From Actinomycetota bacterium (GTDB lineage Bacteria; Actinomycetota; Thermoleophilia; Gaiellales; Gaiellaceae), in assembly GCA_005885565.1 (NCBI GenBank), contig VAXK01000295.1:1-9330 (forward strand): DNA of 9,330 nt. The letters run 5' to 3'. The translations under genes were made by a program, and so were the position numbers. Below, one piece after another: positions 1 through 4,250 of this stretch. The notes under the pieces are model-generated. The model saw only the letters and a list, made by a program, of their open reading frames with translations, made no database searches and was not told where the DNA came from. Position 1 is the first letter of the stretch. Each line of letters opens with the position of its first letter.

Positions 1-72
1 GGACTCAACGCCCGGGGCTGCGGCACCCCCACCCGTTTGCCTCCGCGCCTCGCTTCGAGTCATCGGCGGTCC

Positions 73-100
73 TAGGCCGTTCGGCCTACCCTCAAAAGGG
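73..100. other. Two adjacent small hairpins downstream of the tRNA
   Basis: A perfect 6-bp inverted repeat (TAGGCC, loop GTTC, GGCCTA; 73-88) is followed directly by a 4-bp one (CCCT, loop CAAA, AGGG; 89-100). They lie 22 bases beyond the 3' end of the leftward tRNA, so they could help end or process its transcript. No T-run follows the stems on the minus strand, so a classical intrinsic terminator is not supported. The remainder of 1-121 holds no gene I can support; open frames there are short and have no recognisable protein. Confidence 0.3.
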
Positions 101-121
101 GGAATTTGAAAGCTGTAAGAG

Positions 122-195
122 TGGGCCCGCCTGGACTCGAACCAGGGACCAACCGATTATGAGTCGGCTGCTCTGACCAGCTGAGCTACGGGCCC
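122..195 (-). tRNA. tRNA with CAT anticodon (tRNA-Ile2 favoured over elongator tRNA-Met)
   Basis: Read on the minus strand, the sequence folds into a full cloverleaf. It has a perfect 7-bp acceptor stem (GGGCCCG / CGGGCCC), a D arm with AGCTCAG, and a 5-bp anticodon stem around the loop CTCATAA. A 5-base variable loop precedes a T arm with a perfect CCTGG/CCAGG stem and loop TTCGAGT. The discriminator base is A (122) and CCA is not encoded. The anticodon CAT fits elongator Met or the Ile2 isoacceptor, whose C34 is converted to lysidine by TilS. C4-G69 and C5-G68, known TilS identity pairs in E. coli, and the close match of the anticodon arm to E. coli Ile2 favour Ile. A TAnnnT element (TACGCT, 209-204) sits 8 bases upstream, with no clear -35. 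Confidence 0.93.
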
Positions 196-212
196 GCTCG
201 GTCAGCGTACCC

Positions 213-241
213 TCGAAATCCGCCGCCCGATGCTCTATCTT
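213..241 (+). promoter_or_regulatory. Candidate promoter of the glutamic peptidase gene
   Basis: TCGAAA (213-218) and TATCTT (236-241) match four of six positions each of the -35 and -10 consensus and are separated by exactly 17 bases. They would start a transcript near 248, leaving a leader of about 33 bases that contains the AGGAGG at 269-274. This is motif matching only; in high-GC DNA such matches can arise by chance. Confidence 0.35.
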
Positions 242-250
242 CCGGGCGGC
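222..250. promoter_or_regulatory. 8-bp inverted repeat flanking the candidate -10 (operator-like)
   Basis: GCCGCCCG (222-229) and CGGGCGGC (243-250) are perfect reverse complements separated by 13 AT-richer bases that contain the TATCTT box. As DNA this is an operator-like dyad over the promoter. As RNA on either strand it would be a GC-rich hairpin, but no T-run follows, so a terminator is less likely. It also lies upstream of the divergent tRNA, so it could affect either gene. Confidence 0.35.
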
Positions 251-280
251 CGTAGGGGTCAACCGCACAGGAGGATTCGC

Positions 281-1006
281 ATGCGTCTTCGCGCCGTCGT
301 CTTCGCCCTTCTCCTCTTCACGCTCGCGCTGATCGGCTCGAGCTCCCACGCAGTCGCGCGCACGAACGCGCCGCGGCTCGCGCCGAACCACAAGATCTCG
401 CAGAGCACGAGCTCGAACTGGTCCGGCTACAGCGCCATCAACGGTCGGTACACGACCGTCTCCGCGAGCTGGAAGCAGCCGACCGCGAGCTGCACGTCGC
501 AGACGACGTACTCGAGCTTCTGGGTCGGCCTCGACGGCGATGGGTCGAACACGGTCGAGCAGACCGGGACGAGCGCCGACTGTAGCGGCGGCACCCCGCG
601 CTACTACGCGTGGTACGAGATGTACCCCAAGTTCCCGGTCAACCTGAGCATCGCCGTCCGCCCGGGCGACTCGATGAGCGGCTCCGTCACGACCGACGGC
701 TCCGGCCACTTCACGCTTCACATCCACGACGGCACGACCGGCGGCGACTTCGTGACGACGCAGACGCTGAAGAAGGCGCGGCTCGCCTCGGCCGAGGCGA
801 TCGCCGAGGCGCCGTCGGGCTCGGGCGGCGTGCTGCCGCTGACGAACTTCGGCACGGCGAGCTTCAGCTCCGTCACCGTGAACGGCCAGGCGATCGGCGC
901 CTTCAATCCCGACCGGATCGACATGGTCGGGAACGGATACACGAAGGCGACGACGTCGGCGCTCTCCGGCGGGAGCGCGTTCTCCGTCACCTGGAGACAC
1001 TCGTAG
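281..1006 (+). CDS. Secreted glutamic peptidase, G1 (eqolisin) family
   Basis: This predicts a 241-residue exported acid-type endopeptidase. The ATG at 281 is preceded by a perfect AGGAGG with 6-base spacing, so it is preferred over the in-frame ATG at 230, which lacks one and would put 17 polar residues before the signal peptide. Residues 1-26 form a signal peptide (Arg-rich start, hydrophobic core, likely cut after AVA). The mature part has the G1 order: SNWSGY (45-50), FWVGLDGDG (80-88), EQTG with the expected catalytic Gln94, YYAWYEMYP (108-116), RPGD (127-130), and ASAEAIAE (169-176). Glu176 lies 82 residues after Gln94, against 83 between Gln53 and Glu136 in scytalidoglutamic peptidase. 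G1 peptidases were first known from fungi; bacterial members exist. The next gene starts 69 bases downstream. Family assignment is firm; substrate and pH optimum are not visible. Confidence 0.88.
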   Translation: MRLRAVVFALLLFTLALIGSSSHAVARTNAPRLAPNHKISQSTSSNWSGYSAINGRYTTVSASWKQPTASCTSQTTYSSFWVGLDGDGSNTVEQTGTSADCSGGTPRYYAWYEMYPKFPVNLSIAVRPGDSMSGSVTTDGSGHFTLHIHDGTTGGDFVTTQTLKKARLASAEAIAEAPSGSGGVLPLTNFGTASFSSVTVNGQAIGAFNPDRIDMVGNGYTKATTSALSGGSAFSVTWRHS

Positions 1007-1075
1007 CCATTTCCGCGCGGCCACCGGATCGTTCAGAATGCCCACGGCGGAACGAGACGAGGAGGTGAGCGTTCG

Positions 1076-1528
1076 GTGAAGGTCTTCCAGCACGAGCGTC
1101 AGCTGCGAACGTCGGGCGGTCTGGCCGTCCGCGACATCACGGACGAGGTCGCGGAGGCCGTCCGCGACAGCGGCATCGCCGACGGGATCGCCTGCGTCTA
1201 CTCGCCGCACACGACCTGCTGCGTACGCGTGAACGAGTTCGAGAGCGGCTTCCTCGAGGACTTCGCCGGGATGCTGAAGCGCCTCGTGCCGAGCGAGACC
1301 TACTACGCGCACGACGACTGGGACCGGCGCACCGAGAACATCTGCCCCGAGGACATGGACTTCGGCAACGGCCACGCGCACTGCATGGCCATGCTGCTCG
1401 GCACCGCCGGCGAGTCGGTCCCCGTGCGTGACGGCGAGCTCTGCCTCGGCACCTGGCAGCGGGTGCTCTTCCTCGAGCTCGACCGCGAGCGCGAGCGCCG
1501 GTGGATCGTCCAGGTCGTAGGGAACTAA
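1076..1528 (+). CDS. yjbQ: YjbQ / UPF0047 family protein
   Basis: This is a 150-residue cytosolic protein of the YjbQ/UPF0047 family (secondary thiamine-phosphate synthase-like). The GTG start has AGGAGG at 1060-1065 with 10-base spacing. Family landmarks are in order: SPHTTCCVRVNE (43-54) with the invariant His-Thr-Thr and Asn-Glu, a YYAHDDW segment (76-82), GNGHAHCMAMLLG (97-109) with the paired histidines, PVRDGELCLGTWQ (116-128), and a C-terminal ELDRERERR strand. E. coli YjbQ can replace ThiE when overproduced, but its normal role is unknown, so a thiamine function should not be assumed; no other thiamine gene is in view. The protein has five cysteines, several beside the presumed active-site residues. 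It may be cotranscribed with the peptidase gene; I see no terminator between them. The stop lies 3 bases from the end of the convergent lipoprotein gene. Confidence 0.9.
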   Translation: MKVFQHERQLRTSGGLAVRDITDEVAEAVRDSGIADGIACVYSPHTTCCVRVNEFESGFLEDFAGMLKRLVPSETYYAHDDWDRRTENICPEDMDFGNGHAHCMAMLLGTAGESVPVRDGELCLGTWQRVLFLELDRERERRWIVQVVGN

Positions 1529-1531
1529 GTT

Positions 1532-1912
1532 TCAGCCGCAGCGGCCGGCGTGGCTTATCGCCGGGATCGGCCGCACAGCCTCGAGCGCCTGGAAGCACTG
1601 CTGGCACGTGCCGACGAGCGCGGCGGCCGCGTGGTCGATGAAGCGGTTCTGGACGAGCAGGCTCACGTGCGCCCGACCGACGTCGAGGAGGAAGCGGTCG
1701 GCGGCGCGGTTTACGCGCGCGTTCCCCTTCAACGTGTCCTTGACGGACCGGCGAGCCGCGAGGCGGATCGCGGCGACGTCGGCGCGCAGCCGCGCCAGGT
1801 CGGCGGCGGCTCGCGGATCCGTGCAGCTGCGCGCCGCGGAACGGTGATGGGCACCACCGCCGCACGCCGCGAGAACGAGCGCGAGGACGAGAAAGATCGA
1901 GCGGCGCGCCAT
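1532..1912 (-). CDS. Small predicted lipoprotein, unknown function
   Basis: This 126-residue protein begins MARRSIFLVLALVLAAC, a lipoprotein signal peptide with lipobox LAAC. Cys17 would be lipidated, anchoring the protein to the outer face of the membrane. A Gly/His/Ser linker follows, then a mostly helical, Ala/Arg-rich segment (about 30-100) and a C-terminal part with CQQC and a final RCG, giving several cysteines that could pair or bind metal. The frame is open further upstream to 2095, but those residues are low-complexity, overlap the divergent gene and precede the signal peptide, so ATG 1912 is chosen. There is no Shine-Dalgarno; a TACTGT box 8 bases before the ATG suggests a leaderless mRNA. 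I recognise no family. The antisense frame in the same interval (1550-1927, plus) lacks comparable features. Confidence 0.72.
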   Translation of the reverse strand: MARRSIFLVLALVLAACGGGAHHRSAARSCTDPRAAADLARLRADVAAIRLAARRSVKDTLKGNARVNRAADRFLLDVGRAHVSLLVQNRFIDHAAAALVGTCQQCFQALEAVRPIPAISHAGRCG

Positions 1913-1920
1913 CGACGGCC

Positions 1921-1930
1921 ACAGTAGCCT
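1921..1930. promoter_or_regulatory. Symmetric divergent -10 elements for two leaderless genes
   Basis: The 25 bases between the two divergent ATGs (1913-1937) contain TAGCCT on the plus strand (1925-1930) and TACTGT on the minus strand (1926-1921). Both fit the actinobacterial -10 pattern TAnnnT, and they share the TA step at 1925-1926. The plus box is 7 bases from ATG 1938 and the minus box 8 bases from ATG 1912. That is the distance at which transcription would begin on the A of the start codon. Neither gene has a Shine-Dalgarno. I see no good -35 in either direction; any such element would lie inside the opposite coding region. Confidence 0.5.
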
Positions 1931-1937
1931 TCTGCGC

Positions 1938-2216
1938 ATGCTCGAGGACCTCACCGTCGACCTGTTCCGCCCGCTGCAGGGCGATCGCTTCTGGATCGCG
2001 CCCGACGGAGCTCCGGCCTTCGACGTCGAGCTCGTCGAGGTGACGGAGATTCCGCGCGAGCCCGGCGGCCGCGCGCCGTTCTCGCTCGTCTTCAAGGGCG
2101 GCCCGAACCCGCCGCTTCCGCAGCGAAACTACCGTGTCGAGCACGACGGGCTCGGTGAGTTCGACATCTTCCTCGTCCCGATCGCCGCCGACCAGTACCA
2201 GGCCGTGTTCAGCTAG
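1938..2216 (+). CDS. DUF6916-like small beta-rich protein
   Basis: This is a 92-residue soluble protein without signal peptide or membrane segment. Its layout resembles the DUF6916 family as I remember it: an N-terminal LEDLTVDLFRPLQGDRFWI, then alternating strands with a VELVEVTEIP motif (31-40), PFSLVFKGG (47-55), LPQRNYRVEHDGLGEFDIFLVP (59-80) and a terminal YQAVFS. My recollection is that such proteins occur beside tail-collar protein genes; that association needs a database check. The function is unknown. It starts 25 bases from the divergent lipoprotein, apparently leaderless, and its last 8 bases overlap the end of the convergent GNAT gene, placing it at the tail of the collar operon but on the other strand. 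Confidence 0.72.
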   Translation: MLEDLTVDLFRPLQGDRFWIAPDGAPAFDVELVEVTEIPREPGGRAPFSLVFKGGPNPPLPQRNYRVEHDGLGEFDIFLVPIAADQYQAVFS

Positions 2217-2685
2217 CCGGCGGCCGCTCGAGGAAGAGGTACACGCCTTTGTCCTCGGCGACCTTGAAGCCGAGCCGCTCGTAGAGCCGGAGCGCGGGGT
2301 TGAACCGCTCGACGTGGATCGTCACGCTCTTGCCGTCCGCGTCGCCCTCGGCCAGGAGCTCCTCGAGAAGCCGCGTTCCGATCCCGCCGCCGCGATGCTC
2401 CGGCAGGAGCGCGATGTCGACGATCCGCATCTCGGAGTTGCCCCGGTGAACGTAGAGACGCCCGGCCGGCTCGCCGTCGACGACGATCACCTCGAAGCGG
2501 GCGTCCGAGTAGTTCTCGCGCCACCAAGCGTCCTGCGCGTCGAACTGGCTGCGAAGAAACGCGTCCTTCTGCGTGTCGTCCCACGGCACGACGGCGAGCT
2601 CCTCCGCGCGCGTGCTGCCGTAGACGCGGAGGAGGAACTCCTCGTCGCCCGGCTCGACCGGGCGAAGCTCGACGGCCTTCGTCAG
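2209..2685 (-). CDS. GNAT-family N-acetyltransferase, last gene of collar operon
   Basis: This predicts a 158-residue acyl-CoA-dependent N-acetyltransferase. Motif A is clear: IVDIALLPEHRGGGIGTRLL, with the CoA-pyrophosphate loop RGGGIG at 98-103. Motif B is NPALRLYERLGF (129-140). The nearest in-frame GTG or ATG is GTG 2589, which would remove the first beta strand. The frame continues upstream as coding sequence reading VELRPVEPGDEEFLLRVYG, the usual GNAT N-terminus, before a stop at 2727-2725. The best start is therefore CTG 2685, which overlaps the TGA of the preceding gene (CTGA), as expected for translational coupling. There is no good Shine-Dalgarno. The substrate is unknown. Its place directly behind three collar genes suggests it acts in the same process, but that is inference. 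Confidence 0.85.
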   Translation of the reverse strand: MTKAVELRPVEPGDEEFLLRVYGSTRAEELAVVPWDDTQKDAFLRSQFDAQDAWWRENYSDARFEVIVVDGEPAGRLYVHRGNSEMRIVDIALLPEHRGGGIGTRLLEELLAEGDADGKSVTIHVERFNPALRLYERLGFKVAEDKGVYLFLERPPAS

Positions 2686-3206
2686 GTGCGCGGCGGGTAG
2701 ACGCCCTGGAGCGCGATGCAGAAGCTAAGCGTCAGGTACGGCTGCATGTTGTTGTGGGGCTGGTCGCCGCCGGCAGGGCCGAGTGCCTGCGGAGCGAGCT
2801 GGACCAGGTTGGCCGCGCTCGTTTGGTAGAGGTTTGCGCCCACCGACCGCGCAAGCGCTTCGGTTGGGCCTGGGGCGGGATCCTCGCCGGGCTGATTGAC
2901 CGCCATGAGCCCGTGCGGGTGAGACGGCATTTCCGATTCGAGCAGCGTCACCGTCTGCGAGCCGCCGGTCTCGCCGAGGTCGTGCAGACTCAGCCCCGGC
3001 CCCTGCCCCGGATGCATCGGGGCGTTTCCCTGCATGTCGGGAAGGGCGAAGTTCGACTTGCCGTCGCCGCCGTAGGTCGTCCCGAGCAGCGAAAAGAGCG
3101 CGGTGTTCTGCGAGAGCGGCAGGAGCTGGCCGTCGCAGAACGCCCATCCCTTCGGCGCGAAGTTGAACGGAAAGATGCGGATCTCAGCCACGAACGGATC
3201 GGCCAC
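2682..3206 (-). CDS. Phage tail-collar domain protein C (third of three)
   Basis: This 174-residue paralogue starts at GTG 3206. The N-terminal collar domain (PF07484 type) spans about residues 1-62: EIRIFPFNFAPKGWAFCDGQLLPL, then LLGTTYGGDG and FALPDMQGN. A TVTLLESEMPSHPH segment ends in His-X-His (96, 98). A variable Pro/Ala-rich middle (about 103-145) follows, then the conserved tail GGDQPHNNMQPYLTLSFCIALQG. Cys24 and Cys163 are shared with protein A. Such domains occur in trimeric phage tail fibres and in non-phage microcystin-dependent-type proteins of unknown role; His-X-His in fibre tips can bind metal. There is no signal peptide, as usual for the family. It is translated from a Shine-Dalgarno that contains the stop of the previous gene, and its own stop overlaps the GNAT start. 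Confidence 0.92.
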   Translation of the reverse strand: MADPFVAEIRIFPFNFAPKGWAFCDGQLLPLSQNTALFSLLGTTYGGDGKSNFALPDMQGNAPMHPGQGPGLSLHDLGETGGSQTVTLLESEMPSHPHGLMAVNQPGEDPAPGPTEALARSVGANLYQTSAANLVQLAPQALGPAGGDQPHNNMQPYLTLSFCIALQGVYPPRT

Positions 3207-3218
3207 GGTCGTCTCCTA
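3207..3218 (-). promoter_or_regulatory. Shine-Dalgarno containing the upstream stop codon (collar B/C junction)
   Basis: On the minus strand the junction reads TAGGAGACGACC then GTG. The TAG ends collar gene B and its last two bases begin AGGAG (3217-3213), 6 bases before the GTG. A ribosome that terminates here sits on the next gene's start site, which favours coupled translation. Confidence 0.8.
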
Positions 3219-3722
3219 TGTCTGGCTGGGGAAGATGCCGAACAGCGAAATGATGAAGTCGACGCAGAGGTACGGCTGGAAGTTGGTGTGCGGCTGGCTG
3301 CCGCCGGTCCCTCCCACCGAAGCGGCGTTCAACGGCGTGTTCGGCGTGAATCCGGTGATGTACGGGGTATAGCTCGGCGTCTGCGCGAGGATGTTCGTCT
3401 GCGCGTTCACGGTGCTGGCGTTGTTCGTCGACGCGATGAACGCGTGGCTGTGTGCAGGGATCTGGTTGAGCGTCAGCGTGACCTCCTCGACGCCGCCACT
3501 CTGAGCGAGCACGAAGCCGTTGCCTTGATGAACCGGGATTCGGCCACGCAGATCGGGAAGGCCGAAGGTCGATTGGCCGTCGCCGCCGTAGGTGGTGCCG
3601 ATGAGCTGGAAGAGCGTCTCGTTCTCCGAGATCGGCAGGAGCTGCCCCTCGCAGAACATCCACCCGGCCGGGGCGAAGTTCCCCGCGAAGATCCGGATCT
3701 CTCCGACGTATGGCTGTGCCAT
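3216..3722 (-). CDS. Phage tail-collar domain protein B (second of three)
   Basis: This 168-residue paralogue starts at ATG 3722. The collar domain (about 1-62) shows EIRIFAGNFAPAGWMFCEGQ, IGTTYGGDG and FGLPDLRGR. VTLTLNQIPAHSH follows with His91-X-His93. A variable Asn/Thr/Ser-rich middle covers about 95-138 and the conserved QPHTNFQPYL lies near the end. The C-terminus differs from its neighbours: the cysteine lies directly after QPYL (Cys153) and the final strand reads VDFIISLFGIFP, whereas A and C have the cysteine later, in LSFC. It therefore forms a separate subclass, arguing for an old functional split rather than a recent duplication. No signal peptide or membrane segment is present. 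The first domain would be expected to trimerise as in phage fibres. Confidence 0.92.
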   Translation of the reverse strand: MAQPYVGEIRIFAGNFAPAGWMFCEGQLLPISENETLFQLIGTTYGGDGQSTFGLPDLRGRIPVHQGNGFVLAQSGGVEEVTLTLNQIPAHSHAFIASTNNASTVNAQTNILAQTPSYTPYITGFTPNTPLNAASVGGTGGSQPHTNFQPYLCVDFIISLFGIFPSQT

Positions 3723-3734
3723 CCCGGCCTCCTA
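3723..3734 (-). promoter_or_regulatory. Shine-Dalgarno containing the upstream stop codon (collar A/B junction)
   Basis: On the minus strand the junction reads TAGGAGGCCGGG then ATG. The TAG stop of collar gene A supplies the first bases of a perfect AGGAGG (3733-3728), 5 bases from the ATG. The distance from the stop to the next start equals that of the B/C junction. Confidence 0.85.
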
Positions 3735-4235
3735 GTTCGGGGAGGGAAAGATGCCCTGAAGGGCAATGCAAAAGGACAGAGTCAAGTAGGGCTGCATGTT
3801 CTCGTGAGGCTGGCTTCCGCCGACGTTGGAGATCGTCGCGGGAAGCAGCGACGTCAGCGCCTGGTCGGGAGCGCGGTACGACTGGTTCAGCGAGCTGGCG
3901 AGGACGTTGTTGGTCGGAATGACGTTGTTCCCGTCCGACGACGACGCGTTCGCGGAGTGCGTGTGCGTCGGAAGCTCGCTGATCGTGAGGGTGTGCGCGG
4001 CCTCGCCCGCACGCTCGCCGAGGGTCAGCCCGTTCCCCGTGTGGGTCGGTGTTCGGGCGCGCAGATCCGGTAACGCGAAGTTCACGCGGCCGTCACCGCC
4101 GTAGGTGGTGCCGAGCAGCGAGAACAGCGCCTGGTTCTGGTTGATCGGCAGGAGCTGCCCATTGCAGAGCGCCCAGCCCTTCGGCGCGAAGCCGAACGAC
4201 ATGATCCTGATCTCGGAGAGGAAAGGTTCGGCCAA
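3732..4235 (-). CDS. Phage tail-collar domain protein A (first of three)
   Basis: This 167-residue protein starts at TTG 4235, chosen because a perfect AGGAGG lies 7 bases upstream and MAEPFLSEIRI aligns exactly with the starts of its two paralogues. The collar domain (about 1-62) contains FAPKGWALCNGQLLPI, LLGTTYGGDG and FALPDLRAR. Then come HTLTISELPTHTH with His91-X-His93, an Asn/Ser-rich variable middle (about 94-135), and the conserved GGSQPHENMQPYLTLSFCIALQG. Cys24 and Cys156 match protein C. It follows the giant beta-helix gene, with only 12 bases between stop and start, so the two are surely cotranscribed. The known family role is limited to fibre-like trimers; a surface-fibre or tip role here is inferred. 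Confidence 0.92.
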   Translation of the reverse strand: MAEPFLSEIRIMSFGFAPKGWALCNGQLLPINQNQALFSLLGTTYGGDGRVNFALPDLRARTPTHTGNGLTLGERAGEAAHTLTISELPTHTHSANASSSDGNNVIPTNNVLASSLNQSYRAPDQALTSLLPATISNVGGSQPHENMQPYLTLSFCIALQGIFPSPN

Positions 4236-4250
4236 GCTCGCTCCTCCTTA
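4236..4250 (-). promoter_or_regulatory. Shine-Dalgarno containing the upstream stop codon (giant gene / collar A junction)
   Basis: On the minus strand the junction reads TAAGGAGGAGCGAGC then TTG. The TAA stop of the giant gene runs into AGGAGG (4248-4243), 7 bases before the weak TTG start. It is the third junction in this operon built the same way. Confidence 0.85.

Noticed and set aside
122..195. The tRNA as an integration site for a mobile element carrying the collar cassette.
   Set aside because: No integrase and no direct repeat of the tRNA 3' end was seen elsewhere in the window, and ordinary chromosomal genes lie between the tRNA and the cassette.
230..280. ATG 230 as the start of the peptidase.
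   Set aside because: It would place an Arg/Gly-rich stretch before the signal peptide and has no ribosome site, while ATG 281 has AGGAGG at 6 bases.
92..1381. A 429-codon minus-strand open frame.
   Set aside because: It runs through the tRNA and lies antisense to both the eqolisin and YjbQ genes, which have recognisable motifs and ribosome sites; composition is Arg/Ala/Val-rich with no domain.
2754..4073. A 439-codon plus-strand open frame over the collar genes.
   Set aside because: It is antisense to three well-supported collar-domain genes, is Arg/Val-rich and has no recognisable protein family.
2682..4235. The collar genes as part of a prophage.
   Set aside because: No other phage gene is visible in 9.3 kb, and the genes are coupled to a giant surface-type protein. 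The left flank holds ordinary cellular genes; the right flank is unseen, so this is not fully excluded.
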